A stretch of 64,000 bases of DNA from Opisthorchis felineus (lineage: Eukaryota > Platyhelminthes > Trematoda > Opisthorchiida > Opisthorchiidae): contig SJOL01005599.1 in assembly GCA_004794785.1 (NCBI GenBank), positions 1 through 64,000 on the forward strand. The letters run 5' to 3'. Numbering within the stretch: position 1 is the stretch's first letter; the number at the start of each line of letters is the position of its first letter. The position numbers and the translations under genes are program-made. Below, piece after piece: positions 1 to 13,763 of the stretch. The notes under the pieces are model-generated. The model saw only the letters and a list, made by a program, of their open reading frames with translations. It searched no databases and had not been told where the DNA came from.

Positions 1-135
1 TGTCCTTGGAAGTCCCTCGTCCCTCGTTACGAAGGGCATTATCAGGGTAAAGCTGTTGCGAAAAGGGATGTGTTTCACGTATAGAGCACTGATTGTGTTG
101 TGCATCGTTTTTTTGAAATTATAAATTGTTAGTGC

Positions 136-197
136 ATACTTACTACTCACTTACTAACTACTAACTACTTACTTACCTACTTCCTAACTTACTACTG
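136..197. repeat. Degenerate ACTT/ACTA microsatellite
   Basis: A run of imperfect 4-5 base units (acttact, aactact, acttacctact) lies near the window's left edge. It is seen directly; no function is implied. Confidence 0.7.
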
Positions 198-3100
198 TTG
201 TAAGCGCCACATATACGAATCAGTGCTGTTGTATGTAAGTTTTGCACCGAAGTGCTAGATGTTTAACGTCGTATCACTGAACAGCTTGAGACGACAAAAA
301 AAGCCCGGTCATAAACTTCGGGTAAACGCTTTGATCCTGTGTGTGAACCCTTGTGAATGCAGATGGGTGTGCATGGGAGTAGGGACCCAAAATATTGAAG
401 ATTCCGATTGTTTGGTACAGCATACGGTCAGAGTCTTGTGAGTGGGTGAAATTAAATGACTGCGCCTTATCAACTGGAGTCCTGGACCAAGAATAATGCA
501 AAGTACCGAGAAATGAGAACACAAACTGTAATAGCGTGTGTATTCATGGGCTTGTGCGCCTGTGCGAAAGGGAGAAAACCGACAGTAGTTTTCTGTGAGA
601 GAATAGCGGAATAACGGAACTCCGGTTTCAGCGTAGGAACTGAATGCGGGCTGTAGACAACCCTAATGAGCCAAGTGAGGTATGTGCTTAGACTCTGGGG
701 ACTCCACCCAGAACCCTAAAGAGATGGCCACATATGGTTGCTTGCAGGTAGCAGTTGAAAGGGAGGCAACTCAACCCGTCGGTGAAGCTTTGGATGTTGC
801 CGCAGCTTTTTATACGTCCTTCAAGTGGACCATGTGCTATCATGATTTCAGAGCAAATAATAAAAAAAGTAAACATATGATCGGTCCTTTGTTGCTGCGT
901 TCAGAGTACAAGGTTGGCTTGCTCGGACAGGAACCGACCGTAAAAGACCATGCTTCACTTGCCAGTATATCGTGGTTCTGATCAACCTTCCGTGTATACT
1001 TGCTATGCTTTTCAAAGGAGTCTGAAATTAATGAAACTGAGGCCAACAGGCTCAAGTTGCACGATTTACAGTCAATACCGATGGGCTATATGGTCACTCT
1101 TGGTCAAGAGGCTGGAGTGTACACAGTGAAACTGAAATCCAAAAGATGATACGAAGTAGGGAGGGGCCAGATACCTCTGTACACTTTGAGGTAGGAGGAC
1201 AAACGCCGTTTGGACTGGCAGGCTATCAGGTTCAGGTAGCAGCCGAAGATTTTTGAGTACCCTAAATGAAGTGATATCAAACGTGATGGCGGAGATAGAT
1301 TGATATCATGTTGATCTTGCGAGTTGACTTTGAGAAGAGTATTTGATAAGTAGTGAAGGGGGTTCTGTCGCCATATTGATTGACAGATTTGGGTCAGTGA
1401 TATAAGTGTGGACACAGCACACAGAAAGTTGTGCTTTATTCTAGGGTCGAGTGAATCAAAAAAAGAGTAAATTAGGAAGCTTCATACTCTCATAAGCTAG
1501 CAAAGTTTGGCGTTTCGTTCAGGATCACAAATAGCCCAAGTGCAATTATATCAGGGGCTCTGTTTTTTTGATTTGATTCGCATATGGACTGCCTACAGAG
1601 AACAGGTTTTTTTGCCTACGATTCGGTGTACCTGGCCACAGCATTTAAGGTCTTGTTCTTAAGAACCGCGGCCTTGAAGGTTCTATGTAGTAGTTGGTGG
1701 AGTTCTGGTCTGGGGCCAAGGAACTCAAACAAGGAGGAGCCTTGATGCACCGGCTTACTGGTGTCATCCATCGACAGCGGTGGTGTCTGAGAGGCCAGAG
1801 TCAAATCACAAAGGATGAAATATCTTAGAGTGCATAAGCGTTAAGACATTTGCGATCGCGGAGTGGGGGTGAGAAGAAATGGGAGAAAATCGAACGCATA
1901 TATCATCTGAGGGGAGGCAATGGGCAGGCCCCATTAAAAGATTAACTCTATCTTGCAGTCTGGTGGTGGGCCACAACGGGCGTATGGATGAGAGTGGTGT
2001 GATCTAGACTATTGAATCTAAATTGGCATCACGATAATCTCCGCATCTGTTTGCTTACACTTACCGTGTACTTTTGACCTGCACCTGTTTTACTCCTTTG
2101 TACCTCCCACTCACCATGCCACTCAGGCCGCCCCATTCAACACTGGTATGCTGGCGTGTGCGTATGTATGCGAGTTTGGCAATGATCTACTTACCCTTGT
2201 ATACTCGTGTTCCGTCTGTCTGGCTCCCTCTGACTTGTTCTATCGTGACCTTCGTATGATAGAGCCGCTAACCAGAATCGCGGGACTGGCCTTGGAATAG
2301 ACGACCGTAACCCATACTAACGAGCCAATATTCCTCTCTCCTTTGTTTCGTGTGCGGACCTTGACACCTCGCTGTGCCGGTGAGTGGTAGATTTGTGCAC
2401 TTGTTAAAGCCACAAACGTGAACGGCTGCGGTTTGTTGAGTAATTTTGCTCACGTTTGCATGAATAATGCCGCAGGCTTTCGGATCCAGTTCTGTCGTTT
2501 AATATTAGGGGTCATTAAATCTAAGCGCAACTCCAATTCCCTTATCGGGAAAACCAGCAAAGGCAAACGCAACCAGAAAAGTGTGTTGTGTTGCTCTTTA
2601 TTTTATCAACGTTAAGCGGTAAGCTTACCAGAAGAAAAGTCTACAAAACGAGCCTTCAAAAGTGATTTGAACTTGGTCCTAGATGCAAAGTGGACACCTT
2701 TCTGAGAATGTTACTCTTTGCACCAACTCCCCAAAGTTAGAAAAGCTGTTGTTTGTTGAGGGTGCATGACATAATCTTGGGAATCTTTCTACCGTCTTCG
2801 ACAGTTATCGGTTAGGTCAACCGTGAAACTTCTGTCTGCCAAACGTGGGTCAAACCACGCGTAAGTAAGCATCATGCCACTGTGGAGGCGAAGATATTCC
2901 ACAGAAAGGGATCCGAGGATCTCTTGACATTTTTCACATTCAACGAATTACAGGCCAGCAATCCTCCTTGTAAAAGCTCGCTGGATCAGCTCAATGAGAG
3001 TTACATGTTTCTCGCTTCCGGACTAGATGGTTGTCCTATTTGAGAAGCAGCCTAATGTGAGCACTGCAGTGCCTGGATCTCCATGCGAGTAATATTGGGG

Positions 3101-5514
3101 GAAAGTTTACCGAGTCACCTGAAGGAAGGTGATTGCTTTTTGAGCCAATTTTTCATGCTAGCATAAAAAGGACATGCTTGAGTACGGTCAGATATCTGAA
3201 TCTCCTCTCGTATTGGGCCACATAACACCCCCTGTTCCTGCTTTCTCCCAGGTTTGCAGTACTGAACACCGCACCTGGTTGGGTCGACATCAAGGAAGGC
3301 GAGCGCAAGCCGTTACATTTGCGCTTTGCTATATTTCGCCTAGGTTGGACCAGCACTTGAGGTTCCGTCAAGTCTCGTTTTAAAACCGAAGTCTCGGACA
3401 AGTATTTGGGCGAGGATTGATCCTGGAAGAATCTCATTGATGTCGTTTCACCGCCGCTGCCGGTGGCGATGAAAGTACTCAGTACAGATGGCGAGTGCTG
3501 AGAAGCCTTTATTGGAGGCTTCCCGTCCACAGTCAAGATAACTGAAATTGAGAGGAGTTTTTCCAGTCTTCTGACATTGTGATTCGCAGGGGTCTACATT
3601 GCGTCTCTTAGTCTGCTTGGATTTATCGACATTATCAACAAGATTGCGTTACCGGAAAGCGGTGATCGGTTCTGACATATTTTGCAAAGGGTGTGTTTTT
3701 GACCCGTCATTTAAGTTGAACTAGGTTTCAAATGCTCTAGAAGGGCCAGCTGCCAAATGTATGTGAAGCAAGAGTGCTGTGCCTGGAGACGCTGCTCATA
3801 AAAAGCGGTCTAACAGATGATAGAAAGGCCATTGTGCCCCTTCTGAGGGGCCAGTAGGCCGCGCTCAATCCTAGAGATGGGTGCAGGAACAAAAATGGGA
3901 GGACAAATTCGTCGTTAATTAGACCAGGTCGCCAGTGTAAAGGGCCATACAAACAAAATGACTTTATGCAGACCACCCAAACCCATGAACACATCGCGTT
4001 CTGTAAAAATGACAAAAAGCCTGCGAAAACAATTGCTAGTTTCTGGAACTCGCCGATGGTTCAGGTCGACTAGAAATCAAGGTGCTATTACAGGGTTCGG
4101 CACCGAGGTACTTAGAACGACCCCCACGATACAGTTCACATCAGCTGAGTTCAAAGAAGAAATCAAGGTGGCACAATGTAAGCAAACAAAAGGATCCACA
4201 AACAACACGAAAATGAAGAAGCTTCACTGTTTGAAATGTCGTCATCAGGAGTTCGTGCTCATTCAAAAGATTATTTTCTTTCGAGTTGCACTCGTCTCCA
4301 AATTTCGGCTTCAAAACAATTGATAAGCCCTAATCATTTTGCATATTATTATTGTTCCACAAGAAAAGTATAGATGTTTGGCTTTATTTACCTCTTTTCG
4401 AGCGTTCCGTCCCCGTTTATGTGTGTCAAAACTTTGCGCCATAGTGTACAAAACAGCAGTGATCGGGGGTGGACTCTTCTGAAGTTAAGTTTTGGGGTCT
4501 GAACACCTTCCTCTCTCGCCGCTTTTGGCTGATTCTCGACTCCTGGGACAAACCAGCTTCTAAAGTACGGTTTGTATGTGGTTTCGTCTCACTGACCGTT
4601 ACAAATTCACGGATATCCCTTTAAAGGACTGTTGTATATGCGCTGAATATCCAGGAATTTCATTTAAATAACACTCAAAATCTCAAGACCAGATTCGCTG
4701 ACAAGTCGGCTATAGAATTTAAAATGTGGGTTTGAGCAGTGCATGTCGTGCAGTATAGCTTCATATCCCGTTCACAACTATAATACACATATTGGATGAT
4801 AGGCTAGGCACTGAGCTTGTCCGACAAGCCACCAGATTAAAAGCTATAGTCCATGCACCTGTAATGGCTCCATCGTTGTCAGTTTTTGCACCATGAACAA
4901 ATTATCTCATTAGTATCAGTAAATAAAATCAAAAGGGTACTGCCCAAGTAGATAATTTGTGTGAGCAGGAAACGCTGTTTCGAAAAACGTGGAAACAGAA
5001 AACAGATTTAGATAGGCAAAATTCACCTTGTAGTCTTCGTCGTTTGAACTTGAAGGCAAACATTAAAAAACAGAAGGTTAAGCAGACTTTGTATTCGTAT
5101 TGGATGAAAAGGTAATGAATGTAAATTATCAGCACTCGCATCTGAGAAGCCTGTCCAGACCTTAATATCCGTCGTGACGAGAAGATAAGGGTTCTATGCT
5201 CCTGACACCCTGCCGCTTGTTTACCTATCATTGTTGTGTGGCCTACACTTGCTACTGTATTTGTGGTTCATCCATCATCCAGCAAATAAACGAACATGGG
5301 CAAGGCTTTTAGGATGGGATGTGAAGAGCGCAGAACTTGAGGGCACTTCTAAAAATTCGTCAGTTTCCTGTTCAGCAGGTGATAAATAGCAGGTGCGATA
5401 GATGAAACCAACATTGGTGCGTTGACACCAGCGAGGGACAGCCGTTTTCATCTTTCTTGTTAACTTGCTTCGTGTTGTTTGCTTTCTTTTCTTGCTTTTT
5501 AACCTTTTATGTTT

Positions 5515-5580
5515 GCAATATAATACATTATTATAATTATTATATTATTAATATAATATAATTATTATTGATATTATTCA
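5515..5580. repeat. AT-rich low-complexity tract (TAA/TAT)
   Basis: About 65 bases are made almost entirely of A and T, with repeated ATTATTA and ATATAAT words. It is a simple-sequence tract with no further structure that I can support. Confidence 0.8.
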
Positions 5581-8500
5581 TCCTGTCGACTTCCGAAAAC
5601 CTATTTATTGTCTATAGCTATGTTCGTAAACGGCACTTAAGCAGCAACAGAGAGACCGAGTTTTGCGCGTCTCTTGTTTTGAGACATTTAAGGGCTCACA
5701 CTAATATTTCCAGTGCGTTTCTGAATTAGGTGTACAAGTTGCGGCCATCGGAGGCGTTATTTTTCCAGCTAATATAGCTCTATATAGGATACAGATTGTA
5801 TTGATCGGTGCGACCTTCTGCCAAGATGATGCCTTTACCTCAGTTATAATGTCCTACACAACCCGAGAAGATCTTTTGCGGCTCACACGAAACTTATCCA
5901 ACCACAAGAAGGCATGTTGCCGTCAACTTGGAAGTGGCGCTAGCTGGTTAGTTGGCGTTGCTAGGAATGTTATATATTCAATGCTAATTTTTGAGCTACC
6001 GACAAAATTAGACTACCGCGTCACTCACGTTTCCAGGGTACACTGCTCTGTATCCTGCATGTTGGAGAAGTAACGCATCCAACCCCAGTGCAACCTTATA
6101 CACCGGTCTGCGCGCAGTCTTAGAAAGAACTACCAAAATGTTTACCTAGCCACCGACTTCAGCAGGTACTTCTTTGGTAGAGGGTTGCGCAAATGACGTA
6201 AGTTTACCCCTTGAAGTCGATGCGGGATGGCCGTGTCCCCTCCCCAACTAACTCAGTGCACATTTTCACCTCAAGTGCGCCGTCTGATTAGAAGCCTATG
6301 GGGTATTTTACAGCGCCACCTGAGATAACTGCAGAAGCCACATTTTAAATTCTAACGTAGTTTACAAAGGGCCGAGAGGCAACTGCCAAAACCATAGGGG
6401 TGTATGAGAAACCTTTTACGAATCTCTGGTCGAGCCACACAGGCACTATTGGAAACAAGACACTGTGGCTGTAGTCGTGGTTTTATTCGTCTATTCATAA
6501 GGCGATGTATTCACCGAGGTTCCTGGTCAGGTAGTTCAATCAAGACTTCAAGTGTTTTTCACAATAAAATTTACTTTGGATCAACCAGGATCTGCAAAAT
6601 CAAGTTTATCAGTAATCCAAATCTTACCTGGGATCATCAGACAGTGCAACAAAAACGATCCAGTGAAGTTGTGTTAAAAAAACTTGTCTGTCCACTCGCG
6701 CCTGAAACCTGATCGCTATTAGCCGCCTGATGTTGCCTTTTGGTTTCTCCGTTATGTGTTCCAATGTGCCTTGCAACAGACAAATAGCAAGGCTATTTTA
6801 CCCTTTAATTATTTTTGGTTTTCTTGTTCGGTTCCGGGAAGCTCATGACGATCATGTTACTCTTCCTACAAAACCGTCTGGCTACTGGCTTCCTGGCTAA
6901 AAATATCTTGCTCTGTACCCATTGAGTGCTTTTGTGGTACACAGATAGGCCGTTTCTGCATCTTTTTCTTCTAAGTGTAGACAACCTCTGGAAATCTGGA
7001 AGTCATTCCTTCTTCCCTAGAGTGCCAACCTTGGGGTCCGTTCACCTTTTGCTCTGTTTAGCATCCCCACTCGTTTGCATCCACTCTCCAGAATTTCTGT
7101 GTTATTCTTTCTTTTCCTGTGCAAAGATTATTTTTGTTTCACTCGCATTTGAACTCAGTAGTACGCAGAATGAACGTATTTGGTAAGAGACTGGAAAACC
7201 ACTAATACACTCAACTTACACATGTCTCACAAGCCATCTGAAAGTCCACATACAAATTGCACTCGGTACACTTAACTCCATCCGGTGTTTAGACAGATAT
7301 CTCGACCCTGCGTTTCAGCCAGCGATTCCAGAGGTAAGATTCGATGTTAAAACACCTTTGAAATTACAATATTCATCTGAGTTTTCAAAAAGGGACACTG
7401 AAAAGTTTGAAATTGCCAGGCGGTTGCGTTGTCTGTGCCTCATGAGCAGAATGGTCCGCAGACTCTGCTACTGAACTCGGGCTTGATGGAAATGCAAGAA
7501 TGTGGTTCTTTGTGGAGGGGGACCGTAGGCCTGTACTGAAGAGGGGCATAGGTATTTCCCGGAGAGTCATCAGAGGTCTCGTGGTAAAAGCATGTCTTTG
7601 AAACATTTTGACTTCTGGTGCCTTAAACCAAAAAACTGGGGAGAAAAAAAACGCTTTCCACGTGCAATTTTCATGCAAAGGACTGGGTCTCTATGGAGGT
7701 CCAGTACATAAGTCAAAAAGATGCATCCAGTCAGTCGAACGAGAGTAAATTAGGACACAAAACTACAGAAATCGTTCATAACAACGGGAACGAGTCCGTT
7801 AAATTTAAAATGGTGTAACTAAGATTCGGACGCAAAGACAGACCGCAGCGGAACACAAAACATTAGCGCATCAAGCAGAACAGGGGGCAAATCTGTTGGT
7901 TAAGTATACAATGACTCAAGCAAGTGAAAATTCGTCCACCGTGTTGTGTGACCGGAGTTATCCTAACAGCCAATCTAGAGGCCAAGCATACAACAAGATA
8001 AGTGGCGGGCAGTCTTCCATACAGTTGGCCCGGCAGCACAAAAAGCAAAGCGTCAATACCAACGGAGACCCAAATTAAACTTCCTTGATAACTTGAACTG
8101 ACCGTGAGATATTGCACGCGATCCATCTCAGCTTCGGGGATTCCGGCAAATTATGACAGATGAAGTGAGGCGCAGAGTCTTTTCCAATTTAGAAGATATA
8201 AAATGTTGAAATATTTCGAAGTTCAACGGTAAACTGGTTAGAATGACCTTGAAAAATGCGTCACTAGTAGCGTTGCAAGCTTATGAGAATTAAGACACCA
8301 GGGTCGGACAAATCATCACCCAGATTATTAAGGACTGCTAATGATGCAGTAAACGCAGAGATTACGAGGTTGTTCAACCAGTCACCGAACCAAGCCCCCT
8401 TAGTTAACGACGGGGTTCACGCGGCCGCCATGTCCACATAAAGGTATGCGTTCTGAGAGGACTCAAATCTTACAGACTTGTCAGTCTTCTTCCATTTGTT

Positions 8501-11054
8501 CCTCCAGCCCCGAAAGAACTGTACACAAGGTCCGACTCGCCTGGCAGCTGAATAATCGCGTCAAACCAGAAGGATCACGTAAATACCCTTTATCTTTAAC
8601 TACCGTGCTCCACGAACAGGCATACTAAGAGGCTAAACTGGGGGAAAAATTCGAGATGCTCTCTCTTGACGTTTTACGAAGCCCCTTACAAGGAACATTA
8701 CAGTTTGTTTCCATTAAGATTAGAATATTCAATAAGCTTTCTCACCTGACGGAGGTTGTGGTTGAAAGGCTAGCGTCCACTGGTGAACGCAGCTAGATGG
8801 AGTACCACGAGAGTTAACCTCTGCGATACCTCTCACCTAGATTTGTGAGAACGATTTTTTGAATTTTCTGAGTTGTCTGCTGTACTTGCTTGTTGACAAC
8901 GCAAATGCGCTAAAGTCCAGCGTAGACTACCCTTTGGAAGAACTTGTTATTGCACTACTGTTTGGAATCCTCCCAGTACGACTGACTAAAATCGTCGGAG
9001 AACCGGCACCCTGTTGACGATATGCTGTCACTCGGTCGTCACACTCGCAAACACCAGTGACCTTTTGGGGAAGATATGGCGACAACATCCTTACTCAGAC
9101 CTAAACAAAGGTCAAACTCTCCGGCGCACTATCTTGCCCTCTTTAACTCCTCAAAGTTGCCTGCAAGCCTGGTTTTGCCTTTTGCACTGGAGCAGCCTTG
9201 GGTACGTTACACCGAAAAAGCCGCTGGCAAAGCGCATCTCAAAGGTAGCACGACCAAAGGATAGTCTCAGTTTGAAAAGGGAATCTCCTACAAAGTGCAA
9301 CTAAAGTCACGATTGATTACTTTCGTCCAGCGTGCTACTTATATCGCTTGTAGCACTCGTTCATAGACTCAGAATATATACTGCGCAGTATGCTTAGCTT
9401 TGTAAGAAAATCACCCAATAGCATCTCGCTCAGTATAATTTTTAGCAATATCACGGTAAAAATGACCAATAAGAAAGATTCACGCAACGCCCAACGCTTT
9501 TGCCCCGTGCTCGAAACACTTCTGCTTTTTTACGGACTGTATAGCCTAGACCCAGGTTGATCTTTGAATCACAAAACCTACAAAATTTCAAAAGATCGAT
9601 GCCTGAAAGGTGTCACAGTCGCTCTTCAATCTGAAGACAAGTCTATAAGCTAAGTTTAGAAGACTACTGGAAGAAATGTTCTTGTTACCATCGGCCGTTT
9701 TCTAAATTGACGAAAGTTCTCCGCAAAAGCGACACTGTTGGTCAGTCAAGTTAGATTGTATGCTGGCGGGGAAGTGGCTCTAAACATAGGTAGGCGATAA
9801 CTTTTGTGCATCGTTGGAAGATATGTCCCAGTAGTCACCAAGGGATGCGAGTTTTAATAACCCTTCGGCAACTAAGATACACGGGGTTTATATTCTAGAA
9901 GTTAAAGTCACATACAACTTCAAACACCTTCATCAGTATACACAAGCAACAAACCGAGGTAAATATAGCCTTACAAAGCTTACACACATGGCATCAAGCA
10001 AAGTCCAATGTGCCGAACTATTCTCACGCTACATTTTTTCTTGGTGCTGGTCTGTTATCCGTAAAAAGAGTCCGGTCATTTAAAAGGTGCAGCGTTTCCC
10101 CTCCCATTCCAATGAACGCATGGTAGGAACTGTAAGGGCCATCGTTGTACAGAAAGCGGCTTTCAGTGGAACGTGAAAAATAGGAGGTGACCACATATGA
10201 ACCTTCACGGTGCTAATAGAAGTTTCGAAAGACTGGAAAACTGACATAATAGGGAAGAAATTTCACTCCAGATTTTGGGTCACAAGTTTGTTTGAAAGAA
10301 TATGCGGTGACATAAAGGGAGGTGAAATAAACAAAAAGCAGCACACCCTTTGAGAGCGCACCGACGCTCACACACACCTAAGGCACTGAATTCAAACGTG
10401 GCTTTACATTTTCTCGCTCAGCGAGTAGAACTATCTCCACGCAAATTTCTCTCACCCAGTACTCTCTAGTTTGTGATCTTACTAGCAGACCAAGTCTGAC
10501 TTCTCACGTGTAACTCTGACATGTCCAGGAAGCTGAGAACACTAATTTCTGCCTATCCTGTGCTGGAGAGTACAGTATGGCTAATGCCAGTCACATAATC
10601 ATGTACCCACAAGAAGTGGTACACGTCTCACTAATTCGGTTAGTAATGAAGTCCACAATGACTTTGGAGCTTTTGCGTGCAAGACAAACTGGAAAATATT
10701 GTCACTTTATGATGGTGTCATGAGATATATCCTGTCCCTTCTTGTTTTATTTAACAGGAACAATTAAGGATTCTCCAAATGAGTTACAATCAAACGGGAA
10801 ATCAATGGAACTTCCGAGAAGCGGATGAGAGTTACAGACGTTTGGTATTAGCGAACTACACTCACTTTCATACCAATTTTGTTTTGACAGAAGACTCTCT
10901 GGAATCCAGCTGAATCTCTCGTCTATGATGTTTCTTATGCAGCTTAATGTGTTTCACCAGGCCGCTCCATGTCTCAGTTGGCACGATATTCGAGATATCG
11001 CGATACATAGCATAGACATATTACACTACCTATGAGGTTGCTAAAAACACTTTA

Positions 11055-11099
11055 ACAGTCCACGACCGGTTTCGCCCTTCTTGGGGCTCATCAACTAGG
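11055..11099 (-). ncRNA. Hammerhead-ribozyme-like motif, copy 1
   Basis: On the minus strand the order is TTGATGA (11094-11088), GCCC, a CAAGAA loop, GGGC, GAAA (11073-11070), then ACC-GGT-C. This matches the hammerhead order CUGAUGA, stem II, GAAA, very short stem III, then the GUC cleavage triplet. Stem II is a perfect 4-bp GCCC/GGGC. The ACC/GGT stem III has no loop, which resembles the minimal type I hammerheads described in PLEs that work as dimers. Against activity: the first core base is T instead of C, and I could not find a clean stem I. It is probably a decayed ribozyme, and the fold is inference. Confidence 0.45.
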
Positions 11100-11239
11100 C
11101 ACAGTCCCCGAGTTTCCGTCGACCTTATGTAATACTTGAACTTAAATAGCACGAAATTAGCGAAATGCACTCATGTATATACCAATTTGATTTTGACGGG
11201 AGACTCATCTGGAGCCCAGCTGAATCTCCCGTTTATGGT

Positions 11240-11285
11240 GAGCCTAATGAGCAACAAGAAGGACGAAACCGGTCGTGAGCTGTCG
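11240..11285 (+). ncRNA. Hammerhead-ribozyme-like motif, copy 2 (decayed)
   Basis: On the plus strand CTAATGA (11244-11250) precedes a damaged stem II and CGAAACCGGTCGTG (11264-11277). Relative to copy 1, the core G5 position is A and one stem II arm no longer pairs. It is homologous to copy 1 in inverted orientation, so it supports the motif's conservation more than its activity. Confidence 0.4.
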
Positions 11286-11319
11286 AAGGGTTCTCAGCAA
11301 CCTTATGAGTAATTCAGAA

Positions 11320-13750
11320 AATTGGTGTGTTTTTGCGAGGAATTTTTGTCAATTCTACGCATCTGCTTGCTACAACATACACGGGGGCGTGGCCATTGGA
11401 TGGTAGTCAAATCGGAACGAACATGGTGCACTGGCCAGGCGTCAGTGGACAAGCTGTAACACTAACAGATTTGGCGAGAAACTGAACACCAATAATGCAA
11501 GTGCAAACATTATTACTTTGAGTTGTATGTTCAGCAGTCCACGAACAACCCGAAGTAACTCGTCTTAGAATGACCGTCGTTGGTTTCTTCAGTTTCTTTA
11601 TTCTCCCGATGGATAACGCAAAGATACTATCGGGAACCTCACAAATTGGGCTTGCAACTGACCAGTTACTAAACCGGGCTTTTAGTAAATTTTCTACTAT
11701 TTTTTATACTGGCAATGTCAGTTTGTTCAATTCCGACACCCTCTCAGCTGACCATATTTGCAAAAGTAGTGAGCTTCAGAAGCTAGGACCGTTTTGTCCC
11801 ATATATAATGAAGGACATTAATTTGTGGAAAATAAACGATTATTAGTCGGAGAATACTTTATAAAAAGTTAGTCTGTTGAATTGGTCAGTGAGTAGAAAG
11901 AAGCCGCACAACCACACTGGCTTGCAGAACGAGGATGACTATTTAACGGAATCTGTGCGTCTGCTCCTAAGAAATAGAAGTACACTAAAGGACTTTTGAG
12001 TAAATGTGAGATGATTGCTATGGTGTGTTCCTAATACCTCCATCTTGTCTCACTGAATGAAGTTTTCAGCTGGATGTTTCCAAGTGTTTTTTGTATTTGG
12101 TGAAGACTGTATCCTTCTAGGCAGTGTACAATTTGCATGTGCTCGTTGTGATGGTCGTTTAGCTATCGTAGCTGCATGTGCCAGGCTCATGTGGACCTGG
12201 ATCATCACCTCCGCTGCCTCCGGCAACGCCCTCGATAGTTATTCAGTGGTTGACGCTGAATAAATCAACCACGTTTTCCTCATCAGGAACAGCTTGTAGT
12301 AGCTTGGTTTCAGCTGGCCTTGTGGCGGATTTCTGGTGGCAACTAGTGTAAGTCGACTGTATTGTTGAACAGAATATTCAAATGTTTCACCGACTAGCGA
12401 AACATACTTTCCACAGAACAACCTGAACGAGTTTCTTGAAGTTAGCCAAAAGGCAGTTCCCTTAAGCAGTATCTGAGGTGTATTGACCGTTGTGTACAAC
12501 GCAGCACGGCCTTAGCGAAAGGCCTCCTCTTATTATGCAGTTCTACTTTGCATGTGAGTGTAGGCAGGTTGATTAATGAAAATAATGAAATTACAAAGAG
12601 ACTTCAGTTTGCATTTCTAATTCCTTGCAACCTACATACTTGCGGCATTCGTTAAGGCGCATAGAACTCTATCTATTTCAGGGAATATTTTGAATTAGGT
12701 TTGCGTAAGGATGCTAAAATGGGATAGAAAACAAATTATCTAATTCTAAGGTAGACATCTGTATTACAAGAATATCATTTCGAAAAATTTCCGGCAAGTT
12801 AAATGGCTAGACAGGATGGAAACGACTCTCTTCTCAAATTACTGCATGCAATTTCCTTGTCGGGTTGATAGATCCCTTCCTTAACTTAGCACTGTACAGA
12901 ACAATTAGACATACTTTTTGGTTTAATGCGAACTAGTTCTTGCTTATGGATTCAGAGCGTAAACGATTCAACAAAATGGGATTGCCGGCCAAGTTCCATG
13001 GTGGGAATTTTCACATATCAGTCAGCGAAAAAAGTATCTGGACGTTGGAACCACAGAGGAACCCAAAGTGCGAATAAAAAATTCAATGTCCTTTGCTAAT
13101 CTGCTGGAGTCATGGCTTCTTAAAGTTGCGTTTCCTGCAGACTGAGGATACGGCATTAACTAATTTAGTCAGCGCAAGGTTGTCTTTTGGTATAGATGTG
13201 GATAACTACAGGCTTGTTCCTAGGCACCATTCAAGGAATACAGCATGCATGGGCCTGGGTGCTGGATTATTTAAATATCGGCTTAATGTTTATAGTGCAT
13301 AGTAAGCACGCCATCCTTGCCTGAAAATGAACAATAAAACGTCCAAATAATGCATACGTCATAAGATCCGTTCCTATCTGTTTGATAGGTTTATTATTGG
13401 TTAATAGCTCGCGGTCTTTTTGGGGGTGTGGTGTTGGTGGACTAATATGCAAATTTTGAAAGGCACCTTAAAGACATTAGACTGTTCGTACGAATCCACG
13501 CACAGTTGATGGGACATTGAAGGGTTGAGATACTTCCCAGTCAGTAAATTGCACAATTGATATGTATAGATTTTTGTCCACATAAGTGAATATGTGTAGG
13601 AACTAAACGTATGTTAGTTAATCACACGTAAGCGCTTAGAGTTTCGGTGGCTGCTGAATACACACAGACTAGCTATTTCGAAGCCATCGAATCATCAGCA
13701 AAACCTTGCTTTGCCCAAGATGAAGTACTTGTCGGGTTAATCGGACTTTC
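11320..13750. other. No supported gene
   Basis: No coding block is recognisable. A G+C-richer patch near 12160-12240 stays open in one frame but matches nothing I know. A short 'cagtccacgaacaacccg' at about 11534 may be one more scrap of the neighbouring repeat module. The stretch just before the PLE fragment could contain its unrecognisably decayed RT core, but no catalytic motif was found. Confidence 0.5.
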
Positions 13751-13763
13751 CAGGGTGCATTGA

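Larger units (their letters stand above)
1..10830. other. No supported gene
   Basis: I see no coding region, RNA gene or mobile element that can be defended here. Open frames are short (about 60-127 codons), overlap on opposite strands, and lack recognisable motifs, as expected by chance in A+T-rich DNA of this length. Visible low-complexity tracts are listed separately. Old, unrecognisable repeat copies may well be present. Confidence 0.6.
10848..11315. repeat. Compound repeat with hammerhead-like motifs; probable PLE terminal-repeat remnant
   Basis: Two direct copies of one unit start at 10848 and 11156. They share 'ttagcgaa', 'taccaattt', 'attttgac', 'agactc' and 'cagctgaatctc' in the same order. 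The second copy runs into a 70-base module (11240-11309), and the first has a decayed version of it. Between them lies the same module in inverted orientation (11030-11099). Both module copies carry CGAAACCGGTCGTG and a CAACCT(C/T)AT(A)AG end. Nearby direct and inverted terminal repeats that carry hammerhead ribozymes are a known property of Penelope-like elements. Assignment to a PLE is inference, since no PLE coding block lies within the unit. A third copy at 25760-25868 shows it is a genomic repeat family. Confidence 0.6.

Noticed and set aside
3741..4070. A 110-codon plus-strand frame with a single stop that reads GQLPNVCEARVLCLETLLIK
   Set aside because: It looks protein-like, but no family is recognisable, and one-stop frames of this length are expected by chance in 64 kb.
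12057..12263. G+C-richer open frame with CARCDGRLAIVAACARLMW
   Set aside because: No recognisable domain, and no duplicated or conserved context.
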